Positions 1-8,313 are shown, numbered from the stretch's first letter. The stretch: 64,000 bases of DNA from an uncultured Porphyromonadaceae bacterium (GCA_900538705.1 UPZG01000005.1:1-64000); one strand, 5' to 3'. Numbers and translations: made by a program. The notes: a model not told the origin generated them from the sequence alone.

Positions 1-732
1 CTCCCCCCCCCGCCTGCCGTAGATGCGGCCATCGACTCTACCTATGGCACTGTACTATGTTATAATGATAAAATTGCCGACGCACGCTTCTCGAAGTGCT
101 GCGGTGGAGTGACCGAGCTGTTTGAAAATTGCTGGGAAGATGTACCGCACCCCTACCTCACAGCCATAGGCGACAATGCAAGCGGCATCATACCCGACTT
201 GCACGACGAGAATGCAGTAGCACACTTCATCATGACTCAACCCGATGCTTTCTGCAATACCCATGACCGTGCCATCTTATCGCAGGTACTCAACGACTAC
301 GACCTTTCTACAACACATTTCTACCGCTGGAAAGTCTCTTACCGGCAAAAAGAGCTTACCGAACTTATCAGACGACGAGCAGGCATAGATTTTGGCACGA
401 TACTCGACTTACAACCCCTCGAACGAGGCTCATCGGGACGTATTGTCCGTCTTCGTATCGTGGGCAGCCACCGCAGCCTTGTAGTAGGTAAAGAGTTAGA
501 GATACGACGCTGGCTCTCCGAAAGTCACCTGTACAGCTCGGCATTTATCGTAGAAAAGAGTGAATGTGACGGTGAGATACGCTTTACTCTGCACGGCGCC
601 GGCTGGGGGCACGGCGTAGGACTATGCCAGATAGGTGCCGCCGTAATGAGCGAGCGCGGCTACCGCTATGATGAAATATTAGCGCACTACTATCCTGGTA
701 CCACATTGACACAACTATATACTCAACAATGA
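1..732 (+). CDS. SpoIID/LytB domain protein, 5' end outside window
   Basis: The reading frame is open from base 1, so this is the C-terminal 243 residues of a longer protein. A GTG at 109 lies inside the conserved domain and is not the start. The SpoIID/LytB hallmarks are a D-S-T-Y-G-T stretch near residue 13, the FSKCCGG segment, and GWGHGVGLCQIGA near residue 200. Family members act on peptidoglycan: LytB is described as an amidase enhancer, and Bacillus SpoIID is a lytic transglycosylase on denuded glycan strands. In a non-sporulating Bacteroidales a role in wall turnover is inferred. The stop codon overlaps the next start by 4 bases (ATGA), so the gene is translationally linked to the transporter and muramidase that follow. 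A run of nine C lies at 3-11 in the coding frame. Confidence 0.85.
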   Translation, partial: LPPPPAVDAAIDSTYGTVLCYNDKIADARFSKCCGGVTELFENCWEDVPHPYLTAIGDNASGIIPDLHDENAVAHFIMTQPDAFCNTHDRAILSQVLNDYDLSTTHFYRWKVSYRQKELTELIRRRAGIDFGTILDLQPLERGSSGRIVRLRIVGSHRSLVVGKELEIRRWLSESHLYSSAFIVEKSECDGEIRFTLHGAGWGHGVGLCQIGAAVMSERGYRYDEILAHYYPGTTLTQLYTQQ

Positions 733-2018
733 GAGAAAAAAATCATACACAACAATCGGCATGGAGTTGGATACCGACTCTCTATTTTGCTGAAGGACTA
801 CCCTACGTCGTAGTGATGACACTCTCGGTCATTATGTACAAACGATTTGACATATCAAATACCGACATTGCCCTTTATACCGGATGGCTCTACCTGCCAT
901 GGGTTATCAAACCCTTATGGAGCCCATTCGTAGATTTACTCAAGACAAAACGATGGTGGATAACCCTCATGCAGCTACTTGTAGGCGGAGGTTTTGCTGC
1001 TATAGCCTTCACGCTGCATCTTCCCCACATGCTGCAAATAACGCTGGCTTTCTTTTGGCTGATGGCTTTTGCATCGGCCACCCATGACATTGCTGCCGAC
1101 GGCTTCTACATGCTGGCACTAAACGAGAAACAACAAGCTTATTTTGTGGGTATACGCAGCACCTTCTATCGCATCTCTACGATTGCCGGACAAGGACTGC
1201 TGGTTATTTTGGCCGGTGTATTGGAAGATGGCACAGGCAGCATCCCGCTCGCATGGTCTATCACCTTTATGGTCATGAGCGGGCTATTTATAGGTTTATT
1301 CCTTTATCACCGTTATATTCTGCCACGCCCCACAAGTGATCGAGCCACAGCTGAAAATACGACAGCACGCAGCATCTTCACCGGATTTGCCCACACATTC
1401 GTTACCTTCTTCAAGAAACCGCACGCAATATCGGCAATAGCCTTCATGCTCCTATACAGGCTTCCCGAAGCATTTTTAGTGAAAATGACCAATCCTTTCT
1501 TGCTCGACCCTGTTGAGAAAGGAGGTATGGGGCTATCAACCACCCAAATAGGTATTGCTACCGGTACGCTGGGCGTATTAGGACTCACCATAGGAGGTAT
1601 CGTAGGAGGTTTATGCGCCTCTCGCGGAGGACTACGACGATGGCTATGGCCTATGATGTGGAGCTTGATATTGCCTAATCTCGTTTATGTATACATGGCA
1701 TACATGCATCCTGCCATTTGGATTATAGATATTTGTATCTTTGTAGAACAATTTGGCTACGGCTTTGGATTTACGGCTTATATGCTGTTTCTCATCTATT
1801 ATGCCGACGGAGAGAGCAAAACGGCTCATTACGCATTATGTACCGCCTTTATGGCCTTGGGCATGATGTTGCCAGGAATGGCAGCCGGATGGTTGCAAGA
1901 GCTGGTAGGCTACCGCATGTTTTTCGTCTGTATCATGCTGTTCTGTCTCATCACCATCGCCGTATGTAGTTGTGTAAAAATAGACAAACCACAAGAAACA
2001 AAACATGAAAATGAATAG
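729..2018 (+). CDS. AmpG/MurT-like MFS transporter, probable muropeptide or MurNAc importer
   Basis: This 429-residue integral membrane protein has about 12 hydrophobic segments and the AmpG-type N terminus (YFAEGLPY, then LYLPWVIKPLWSP). AmpG proteins import anhydromuropeptides across the inner membrane. In Tannerella forsythia an MFS protein (MurT) imports MurNAc and is encoded with a MurNAc kinase. The position here, between a SpoIID-type protein and a NamZ-type muramidase followed by a MurK-like kinase, supports import of MurNAc or a muropeptide, but the substrate is inferred. It overlaps the upstream gene by 4 bases and the downstream gene by 14 bases, which indicates one operon. The start is the ATG within ATGA. 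Confidence 0.85.
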   Translation: MREKNHTQQSAWSWIPTLYFAEGLPYVVVMTLSVIMYKRFDISNTDIALYTGWLYLPWVIKPLWSPFVDLLKTKRWWITLMQLLVGGGFAAIAFTLHLPHMLQITLAFFWLMAFASATHDIAADGFYMLALNEKQQAYFVGIRSTFYRISTIAGQGLLVILAGVLEDGTGSIPLAWSITFMVMSGLFIGLFLYHRYILPRPTSDRATAENTTARSIFTGFAHTFVTFFKKPHAISAIAFMLLYRLPEAFLVKMTNPFLLDPVEKGGMGLSTTQIGIATGTLGVLGLTIGGIVGGLCASRGGLRRWLWPMMWSLILPNLVYVYMAYMHPAIWIIDICIFVEQFGYGFGFTAYMLFLIYYADGESKTAHYALCTAFMALGMMLPGMAAGWLQELVGYRMFFVCIMLFCLITIAVCSCVKIDKPQETKHENE

Positions 2019-3252
2019 AACGACTATTGCCACCATCGTATGCCTATGCTGCTTGCTTACTATCGACTGCCTCGCCGAAGCCAAGGTAAAAACCGGCATT
2101 GAAGTACTTGCATCACAGCATTTCGCGCCCCTCAAAGGCAAACGAGTAGGACTGATAACCAATCCTACAGGCGTTGACAACAACCTGCGTCCTACCATAG
2201 ACATACTCTTTGAAGCCCCCGAGGTTGACCTTGTCGCTCTCTATGCACCCGAACATGGTGTGCGCGGCAACATTTATGCCGGAGATAAGGTAAGCAACAG
2301 CCGCGACACAAAAACAGGCCTACCCGTATATTCTCTTTACGGCAAGAGCCGCAAGCCCACTGCCGAAATGCTACGCGGTATAGATATATTGGTATACGAC
2401 ATACAAGATATAGGATGTCGCTCATTTACATATATCAGTACTATGGGTCTGGCTATGCAAGCAGCTGCCGAGCAAGGCATAGAGTTTATGGTACTCGACC
2501 GTCCCAATCCGCTGGGAGGTAACCGCGTTGAGGGATGTCCCGTAGAAACTGGTTATACTTCATTTGTAAGCCAATATCCTATACCCTATATATACGGCCT
2601 TACCTGCGGTGAACTGGCTCGCCTACTCAACGGCGAAGGTATGACTGGCACAAAACCTTGCAAACTCACCGTCATAGCAATGGAAGGATGGACTCGCAAT
2701 ATGGACTTTGCCGATACCGGACTGCCGTGGATAGCTCCATCGCCTCACATACCACATGCCATATCGGCATACTACTACCCCATGTCGGGTATCGCTGGTG
2801 AGTTGGGTACTCTCTCTATAGGTGTAGGGTACACACTACCCTTTGAACTCTTTGGGGCAAGTTGGGTCAATGCCGATACTTTGGCCGACAGACTCAACGC
2901 ATTGAAATTAGAAGGAGTCATATTTCGTCCCATACACTACACCCCATTCTACGGTACACAAAAAGGTAGCAGGTTACAAGGCGTACAGGTACATCTGGTC
3001 GACCGCAAAACGGCCAGACTGACCGAAATACAATTTTATGTCATGCAAGAGATGGCCGCCTTGTACCCCTCGCACAAACCATTTGCAACGGCCGAAGAGT
3101 CGCGACTGAAAATGGTTGACAAAGTGTGTGGTAGCAACAAAATACGTCAACAGTTCACCCGACGTTATCGCTGGGAGGATGCCCGGCCTTATTGGGAGAA
3201 TGGAGTGAAAGAATTTAAACAAAAATCGCAAACATATTACATATACAAATGA
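2005..3252 (+). CDS. namZ: NamZ-type exo-beta-N-acetylmuramidase (DUF1343)
   Basis: This 415-residue protein has an N-terminal hydrophobic signal (about residues 5-23) and the DUF1343 core: GKRVGLITNPTG near residue 46, APEHGVRG at 81-88 and LDRPNPLGG further on. Family members (NamZ) release MurNAc from the non-reducing end of peptidoglycan fragments, and Glu83 in PEHG is a candidate catalytic residue. The signal sequence puts it outside the inner membrane, where it would feed the adjacent transporter. It overlaps the transporter gene by 14 bases and the kinase gene by 4. A second in-frame ATG at 2011 is possible, but the first leaves a normal signal peptide. The family call is strong; the exact substrate is not shown by sequence. 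Confidence 0.88.
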   Translation: MKMNRTTIATIVCLCCLLTIDCLAEAKVKTGIEVLASQHFAPLKGKRVGLITNPTGVDNNLRPTIDILFEAPEVDLVALYAPEHGVRGNIYAGDKVSNSRDTKTGLPVYSLYGKSRKPTAEMLRGIDILVYDIQDIGCRSFTYISTMGLAMQAAAEQGIEFMVLDRPNPLGGNRVEGCPVETGYTSFVSQYPIPYIYGLTCGELARLLNGEGMTGTKPCKLTVIAMEGWTRNMDFADTGLPWIAPSPHIPHAISAYYYPMSGIAGELGTLSIGVGYTLPFELFGASWVNADTLADRLNALKLEGVIFRPIHYTPFYGTQKGSRLQGVQVHLVDRKTARLTEIQFYVMQEMAALYPSHKPFATAEESRLKMVDKVCGSNKIRQQFTRRYRWEDARPYWENGVKEFKQKSQTYYIYK

Positions 3253-4100
3253 GCATACTCATAGCCGATAGTGGATCGACCACAGCCGAATGGGCGCTTA
3301 TAACGGATGATAGCCCCACACAACTGATGACAACTACAGGCATTAACCCAGTACACCAACATGATGAAACAATACAGCGCATCATCGCCGACGAACTGTG
3401 CCCGGTCATGCGTAAAATACAACCCCGACATATCTATTTCTATGGTGCCGGCTGTATTGGTGATAAAACAAATCAACGACTCACAGCTGTGCTAAGCGAC
3501 TATTTCCCTAACGCTGTTATCGATATAGCAAGCGACTTGTTGGGAGCTGCTCGCAGCTTGTGTTGCCACAATGAGGGTATTGCAGGCATCTTGGGAACAG
3601 GAGCCAATTCGTGCCACTACAATGGAGAATGCATCGTAAGCAACATACCGCCACTCGGATACATTCTTGGCGACGAAGGAAGCGGTGCAGCCATGGGCAA
3701 AGAGTTTCTGCGCCGCTTATTGCGCAACGAGTTAGACCCACAGATAGCTCTTGATTTCTACTCCGAGTATAAGACCGATTACGGTCATCTTATAGACCGT
3801 ATATACCGCCAACCAGCAGCCAACCGCTACTTGGCCAGCCTGTCGCCGTTTTTAGCAGCACACATCGACCACGGTGAAATATACGCTATTGTACACGATG
3901 CAATTCGCTCCTACTTCGAGCACCACATCATGCGATACGACTACCGCCACCTTACCGTCAACCTTACCGGCTCCATAGCCTACCACTATGCCGATGTAAT
4001 ACGTGACGTAGCTGATGAAAAGAACATAAAGATAGGTCATATAACGGCAACGCCCATCGAGGGGCTTACCGAATATCACAGTACTAACAACCTCTTATAA
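3249..4100 (+). CDS. murK: BadF/BadG/BcrA/BcrD-family sugar kinase, MurK-like
   Basis: This 283-residue actin-fold kinase has an N-terminal phosphate-binding loop (DSGSTTAEWAL, residues 7-17), a GTGANS loop near residue 117 and GDEGSGAAMG near residue 139. These are typical of the BadF/BadG family of N-acetylglucosamine and MurNAc kinases. MurK in Tannerella and Clostridium phosphorylates MurNAc to MurNAc-6-phosphate, which MurQ then cleaves. Being the last catabolic gene of a NamZ/transporter cluster makes MurNAc the likeliest substrate, although GlcNAc kinases look similar. The start overlaps the namZ stop by 4 bases. No murQ is present downstream in the window. Confidence 0.82.
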   Translation: MSILIADSGSTTAEWALITDDSPTQLMTTTGINPVHQHDETIQRIIADELCPVMRKIQPRHIYFYGAGCIGDKTNQRLTAVLSDYFPNAVIDIASDLLGAARSLCCHNEGIAGILGTGANSCHYNGECIVSNIPPLGYILGDEGSGAAMGKEFLRRLLRNELDPQIALDFYSEYKTDYGHLIDRIYRQPAANRYLASLSPFLAAHIDHGEIYAIVHDAIRSYFEHHIMRYDYRHLTVNLTGSIAYHYADVIRDVADEKNIKIGHITATPIEGLTEYHSTNNLL

Positions 4101-4109
4101 ACGCACTGC

Positions 4110-4817
4110 ATGCAAGCCGCACTATACCTGATACCTGTCACCTTAGGCGATACCGATCCCGACCGTGTTTTACCGACTTATAACCGCGAAATAATTGCCG
4201 GGATACGCCATTTTGCCGTAGAAAACATACGCTCGGCACGCCGTTTTCTACGCCGGTCGAACCGCGATATAGATATAGACTCGCTTACCTTCTACACCCT
4301 CGACGAGCATACCCGCCCCGAGGAGATTGCTGCATTTCTTGCACCCTTACGTGCCGGTGAGCCTATGGGTATCATCTCAGAAGCAGGCTGTCCGGCCATA
4401 GCCGACCCGGGTGCCGACCTTGTAGCAATTGCTCAACGCGAGGGGTTACCTGTGGTACCACTCGTAGGACCATCATCGATATTGTTGTCTCTGATGGCCA
4501 GCGGGTTCAACGGACAAAGTTTTGCCTTCATAGGCTACTTGCCTGTCGATGGCGACGAGCGGGCACGAAAGATACGACAAATAGAACAACGAGCTTACCA
4601 AGAGAACCAAACTCAAATTTTCATAGAGACGCCCTACCGTAACCACCGACTTATCGACGAACTTGTACGCCACTGTCGCCCATCCACTCGGTTGTGTGTC
4701 GCATGCGATATAAGCTGTCCTACCGAAGAGATACACACCCGCACCATTGCCGAATGGAGCAAAGCGCGGTATGACCTGCAGAAACGACCTGCCATCTTTT
4801 TGATATATAAGCCTTAA
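4110..4817 (+). CDS. Tetrapyrrole-methylase-fold SAM methyltransferase, RsmI-like
   Basis: This 235-residue protein belongs to the tetrapyrrole (corrin/porphyrin) methylase superfamily nearest RsmI, the enzyme that 2'-O-methylates C1402 of 16S rRNA. Visible signatures are the N-terminal LYLIPVTLGD, the EAGCPAIADPGADLV loop near residue 91 and the VGPSSILLSLMASG region near residue 118. It is shorter than canonical RsmI (about 280 residues) and lacks its C-terminal extension, so it may be a paralog with another substrate. It starts 9 bases after the MurK-like gene and probably belongs to the same transcript, though no functional link to MurNAc salvage is evident. Confidence 0.8.
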   Translation: MQAALYLIPVTLGDTDPDRVLPTYNREIIAGIRHFAVENIRSARRFLRRSNRDIDIDSLTFYTLDEHTRPEEIAAFLAPLRAGEPMGIISEAGCPAIADPGADLVAIAQREGLPVVPLVGPSSILLSLMASGFNGQSFAFIGYLPVDGDERARKIRQIEQRAYQENQTQIFIETPYRNHRLIDELVRHCRPSTRLCVACDISCPTEEIHTRTIAEWSKARYDLQKRPAIFLIYKP

Positions 4818-5029
4818 GAGTACATACACCAATATAAGTCGTCACACGCCATCTTCTTACGACCCAACTATGTCCATAATGTAGGTATATAGAGCTTAGG
4901 AAAATACGTACACACCAACCTGTTTGTAAGAAATGCATAACGACAACAGACCTACCCCCTTTGCAATAAAAGCTTGTTTGATTGGTGAAATATGGCTGGT
5001 TATATGAAAAAAAATAGCCATAAAAAACG

Positions 5030-5037
5030 TATCTTTG
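5030..5037 (+). promoter_or_regulatory. Bacteroidetes -7 box upstream of the metallo-hydrolase gene
   Basis: The octamer TATCTTTG matches the TAnnTTTG consensus and lies 22 bases before the start codon at 5060. No convincing -33 TTTG is visible at the expected spacing. The intergenic stretch 4818-5059 shows no clear terminator hairpin for the preceding cluster. Confidence 0.6.
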
Positions 5038-5059
5038 CACACTCTTAAAAGGAACGACA

Positions 5060-5866
5060 ATGTTACTGCAATATATGAGCTTAGCAAGCGGCAGCAGCGG
5101 CAACTGTTGCTATGTAGGGACTGACGACTACGGCATACTAATCGATGCCGGCATCTCGACAAGAAGCATCAAAAAAGCACTGAAAGACAATAATATCCCC
5201 ATGGAAAAAATTGTGGCCATCTGCATCACACACGATCATGCCGACCACATAAAAGCCGCAGGAAGTTTAGGCGAAAAAATGGGGATACCGGTATATACTA
5301 CCGCAGCCATCATGGCAGGAATGAACCGCAACTACTGCATGACAGACAAGATATACAGTGCACACCGCGAAATCGTGAAAGAAGTGCCCTTTATGATACG
5401 CGACTTTGAACTGACAGCATTTGAAGTCCCGCACGACGGCTCGGACAATGTGGGTTATCGCTTGCGTTATGGCAACCACACTTTTGTATTGGCCACCGAC
5501 ATGGGACACATCACCGAGACAGCTGCTCGATACATTACACAAGCCAATTACTTGGTAATAGAGGCCAACTACGATGCCACCATGTTGCAAAACGGACCAT
5601 ATCCCTTGTATCTGAAACGCCGTATCGTAGCTCCCCGTGGACATATGGACAACGCCGAAACAGCCGAGTTCTTAGCCACTCACTACACTCCAGCTCTAAC
5701 GCATATCTTTTTGTGCCACCTAAGCCTGGATAATAACCATCCGCAACTTGCATACAAAACCGTAGAAGGCCGGTTGTATAGAGAAGGCATCAGAGTTGGA
5801 AAAGATGTACAGCTCGCCACTTTGGCGCGCAACCATCCGTCAGACTTATATAACTTCGAAAAATAA
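5060..5866 (+). CDS. YycJ/WalJ-type metallo-beta-lactamase-fold hydrolase
   Basis: This 268-residue MBL-fold protein opens with MSLASGSSGN, the signature of the YycJ/WalJ group, and carries the metal-binding motif THDHADH at residues 57-63. Further metal ligands are probably His in FEVPHDGSDN, Asp in LATDMGH and the late His in FLCHLS. YycJ proteins are proposed double-strand DNA exonucleases and are linked to cell-wall regulation in Firmicutes. In Bacteroidetes the substrate is not established. A possible Shine-Dalgarno (AAAGGA) sits 8 bases before the start, and the gene has its own promoter box. Confidence 0.85.
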   Translation: MLLQYMSLASGSSGNCCYVGTDDYGILIDAGISTRSIKKALKDNNIPMEKIVAICITHDHADHIKAAGSLGEKMGIPVYTTAAIMAGMNRNYCMTDKIYSAHREIVKEVPFMIRDFELTAFEVPHDGSDNVGYRLRYGNHTFVLATDMGHITETAARYITQANYLVIEANYDATMLQNGPYPLYLKRRIVAPRGHMDNAETAEFLATHYTPALTHIFLCHLSLDNNHPQLAYKTVEGRLYREGIRVGKDVQLATLARNHPSDLYNFEK

Positions 5867-5902
5867 TATACCGATAACAAGGCATAAATTTTTGCTAAAA
5901 TA

Positions 5903-5934
5903 TTTGCAAAATCCGACAAAAGGCCTTACCTTTG
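5903..5934 (+). promoter_or_regulatory. Promoter of tRNA-Lys
   Basis: A -33 TTTG at 5903-5906 and a -7 TACCTTTG at 5927-5934 are separated by 20 bases, matching the Bacteroidetes housekeeping sigma factor consensus. The tRNA begins 25 bases downstream of the -7 box. Confidence 0.75.
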
Positions 5935-5958
5935 CAACCGCAATACCGAAAAAGGTAT

Positions 5959-6031
5959 GACTCCGTAGCTCAGTTGGTAGAGCAAATGACTCTTAATCAT
6001 TGGGTCGAGGGTTCGAGCCCCTCCGGGGTCA
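5959..6031 (+). tRNA. tRNA-Lys (anticodon CTT)
   Basis: The 73-base gene folds as a cloverleaf. The acceptor stem GACTCCG pairs with CGGGGTC with one T-G wobble. The D arm has AGCTCAGTTGGTAGAGC, the anticodon stem AATGA/TCATT encloses loop CTCTTAA, and the T arm has GAGGGTTCGAGCCCCTC. The anticodon is CTT, which reads the lysine codon AAG. CCA is not encoded: the sequence after the discriminator A is CTA. Confidence 0.96.
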
Positions 6032-6081
6032 CTAATGAAGGGTAGTTTTTCAGACGTTAGGATGATGAAAAACAAATGAAT

Positions 6082-6115
6082 AAAAGAGGTAAACTATTTA
6101 TAGTTTACCTCTTTT
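6082..6115. terminator. Intrinsic terminator after tRNA-Lys
   Basis: A perfect 15-bp stem (6082-6096 with 6101-6115) encloses a 4-base loop and ends in a run of T that continues to 6120. It lies 50 bases downstream of the tRNA. Because the stem begins with A's and ends with T's, it could work on either strand. Confidence 0.85.
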
Positions 6116-6240
6116 TATTTTCTGCTCTACAATGACCAAATGTAGAACTGCCAACAGTTAATGTGGAAATATACAATCCACTGTTCTATCATATTAATTT
6201 ATTGCAAACAGAAACAATCCTATCGGTGTTATACTGTTAC

Positions 6241-6270
6241 TTGACAATCTTGTAAAACTCGCTACCTTTA
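6241..6270 (+). promoter_or_regulatory. Probable promoter of the small GNAT gene
   Basis: TTG at 6241-6243 and TACCTTTA at 6263-6270 are 19 bases apart. The -7 octamer differs from TAnnTTTG only in its last base. The start codon of the acetyltransferase gene follows 49 bases later. Confidence 0.5.
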
Positions 6271-6319
6271 CTATACATTCATAAACATAAGGCTATATAG
6301 CCAAACATAAGACAAGACT

Positions 6320-6577
6320 ATGAAACCAGAAATATCACATAACAAAAATAACTGCCGTTTTGAAACTGTTGTAGATGGCTACACAGCATACGTAGAATAT
6401 GTAATAGCCGATAATACAATAGATATTATACATACCATAGTTCCACGTGAGATAGGAGGCAAAGGTATTGCAGCCGCTCTTGTAGAAGCAGCTTACAGGT
6501 ATGGAGATAGTCAAGGATTGCAACGGAAAGCTACTTGCTCGTATGCCGCAGCATGGCTAAAACGACAAAACAACTGA
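6320..6577 (+). CDS. Small GNAT-fold N-acetyltransferase (YjdJ/COG2388 type)
   Basis: This 85-residue protein matches the short GNAT subgroup typified by YjdJ. It has the acetyl-CoA binding segment VPREIGGKGIAAALVEAA at about residues 41-58 and ends with SYAAAWLKRQ. The short members are single-domain acetyltransferases of unknown substrate, probably cytoplasmic. It stands alone behind the tRNA terminator in AT-rich DNA, with its own probable promoter. The family assignment is good; the function is unknown. Confidence 0.8.
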   Translation: MKPEISHNKNNCRFETVVDGYTAYVEYVIADNTIDIIHTIVPREIGGKGIAAALVEAAYRYGDSQGLQRKATCSYAAAWLKRQNN

Positions 6578-6930
6578 ATAGAATATTACGTATCGAACCA
6601 TTACCATTATATACACGGTATATTTTACTTCTATTGATGCCTACTCCTTAAATCGAAAAACTAACTGATAATCAATAGTTAATTATATTTATGCAATAAA
6701 ATACCAGTTTTTCCATATAAGAGCTGTATTATCTTATAATAAGCAGATAATCAGAATTATTTTTTAAGAGCATTTCATTTATCAAAATATAAAACTAAAA
6801 TATACAGCCAAATACTTTCCAATATTAAAAATTTATATATTTTTGTATATAGGTGTAGCTATCATGATATGCCTATAAATCGATATTTTTACTGCTGACA
6901 ACCATCTATTAACTCATAAAACGGAAACAT
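6578..6930. other. AT-rich intergenic stretch
   Basis: These 353 bases are markedly AT-rich with no coding potential that I can support. The only recognisable signal is a TATTTTTG box near the right end. No repeat, tRNA fragment or attachment-site duplication was seen. Confidence 0.6.
6838..6845 (+). promoter_or_regulatory. -7 box for the zinc-ribbon gene
   Basis: TATTTTTG fits TAnnTTTG and lies 86 bases before the ATG at 6931. In such AT-rich DNA a chance match is possible, and no good -33 element is visible. Confidence 0.4.
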
Positions 6931-7188
6931 ATGGGATTTATCAGAGACATTATTTTAGGCCCTCAGTGTTTATATTGTGGGGAACGGACACTACAAGATG
7001 AACCCAATGAAAAAAATTTTCCATTTAAAATAAAATATTGCAGCTCCTGCGGACGATACCAGATTCACAGAAACAGACCTCATTGTAAGTATTGCGGTAC
7101 TTCACTATCGAAACTTATTAAAGATGAGGAAGGAGTTGTGCGTCCAAGGTGTCCCCTATGCGGATATACATGGAACGAAGATAAATAA
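6931..7188 (+). CDS. Small protein with four CxxC pairs (double zinc ribbon)
   Basis: This 85-residue protein has four CxxC knuckles: Cys13/16, Cys37/40, Cys52/55 and Cys74/77. They are spaced as two possible treble-clef or rubredoxin-like zinc sites. There is no signal peptide, no membrane segment and no catalytic motif. I do not recognise a named family. Such proteins often bind nucleic acid or act as adaptors, but nothing here proves that. It is a monocistronic gene in the AT-rich pocket, convergent with the hypothetical pair that follows. Confidence 0.7.
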   Translation: MGFIRDIILGPQCLYCGERTLQDEPNEKNFPFKIKYCSSCGRYQIHRNRPHCKYCGTSLSKLIKDEEGVVRPRCPLCGYTWNEDK

Positions 7189-7239
7189 GTTACATGTTTC
7201 CACACGACATATCTCTATATCCAATATGCTGACACAAAA

Positions 7240-7911
7240 TTAATCAAATATCACACCAGGATTCATAATGGCAGGGCTACGCCACTCTATGCCATAATAT
7301 TCAGACAAGACATTCGCCTTTGTATTCCAGTATGAGAAACAGAATCCCATACCGCGAGGTTCGTCGGACAAAAGCTCACCGACCTTCTTTTCTACTTCAT
7401 CGATGACGCGTTCATATTCGGCACTCCACTCTATCGGATCATGCTTCAAATTGCCACGCTGTTCGATGCTTGCAAAATCGCCACTGTCGGCATATTTTAT
7501 GTTGCGGTAGTAGAATGATAATTCATTTGAAACGTGCTCACAAATACTCATATCATGCCCGGTTTGTGCCTCAATACGTCGCAGCACCGTCAGCTCAAAA
7601 TCCAATAATTTCAGCTTCAGTCTGGGTCTCTCGAAAATCGTATCGACCATTCTCGATACCGCCGAGTAAAGACGCTTGAGCATGTGGTCGTAACCTTCGA
7701 GATATGTTGCAATATCAAGGAACTCTTTGGCCAACGAGGAATTTTCCCATTCACGGGATTGTTTTCTCAGATTCTCCTCTGCAACAAGTACATCGCCACA
7801 ACACACCTCCCAATAAGCATCAATAGTAGAGCCATATCCATCGCGTTTGAGCCCCTTAACGGCTTCACGCGCTTTTTCGAGTTCTTCTCTGTAATTGATT
7901 GTTTTTTCCAT
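7240..7911 (-). CDS. Conserved hypothetical protein, 223 residues, helical
   Basis: Not recognised as a named family. The protein is hydrophilic, mostly predicted helical from its composition, and begins with a charged helix (INYREELEKAREAVKGL). It has no signal peptide or membrane segment. The C terminus (WRSPAIMNPGVIFD) looks like the conserved tail of uncharacterised Bacteroidales proteins I have seen, but I cannot name a domain. It starts 18 bases after the stop of the 97-residue gene, so the two are probably co-transcribed. The ATG at 7909-7911 is the only reasonable start. Confidence 0.65.
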   Translation of the reverse strand: MEKTINYREELEKAREAVKGLKRDGYGSTIDAYWEVCCGDVLVAEENLRKQSREWENSSLAKEFLDIATYLEGYDHMLKRLYSAVSRMVDTIFERPRLKLKLLDFELTVLRRIEAQTGHDMSICEHVSNELSFYYRNIKYADSGDFASIEQRGNLKHDPIEWSAEYERVIDEVEKKVGELLSDEPRGMGFCFSYWNTKANVLSEYYGIEWRSPAIMNPGVIFD

Positions 7912-7929
7912 AATTTTTTAACCAGTCTA

Positions 7930-8223
7930 TTATTGGGTTACAACTTCAAATTCATACCACCACTTATGGTTTCCATCTAATGAGTATGTACACGTACGTA
8001 TCATTTTGCCTTCATCGACAGTATATATGGTGTCTAACTCTACAATTACTCCGGTCGGTGTTTTCTGCTTGAATGTCACTACATGAGTGATGACAGAAAA
8101 CAATACCTCACCGGGAGTGAGTTTGTCTATCTCGAATGTATGTTCTTCTTGCGACGAGTAGCTCTTACCTGTAACTTCACATTCACTTTCTTCAAAATAG
8201 GTTAACTTAAATAATCTTGCCAT
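7930..8223 (-). CDS. Conserved hypothetical protein, 97 residues, beta-rich
   Basis: Not recognised. The sequence alternates hydrophobic and polar residues as in a small beta-sandwich or barrel and ends with the aromatic-rich stretch HKWWYEFEVV. No signal peptide is present, so a cytoplasmic location is inferred. It is the first gene of a two-gene unit with the 223-residue hypothetical, and a TATATTTG box lies about 90 bases upstream. A shared role with its partner is likely from spacing only. Confidence 0.6.
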   Translation of the reverse strand: MARLFKLTYFEESECEVTGKSYSSQEEHTFEIDKLTPGEVLFSVITHVVTFKQKTPTGVIVELDTIYTVDEGKMIRTCTYSLDGNHKWWYEFEVVTQ

Positions 8224-8313
8224 ATACTTTAGATTTTAAAATTTGTGCCAACACTATAATTTTTATTTCGATAGCTCGAGATTAATTAGCCAATCTGTCA
8301 AAACTAATATGAA

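Noticed and set aside
5959..6115. Attachment site of a mobile element in tRNA-Lys
   Set aside because: No integrase gene and no second copy of the tRNA 3' end were found in the window.
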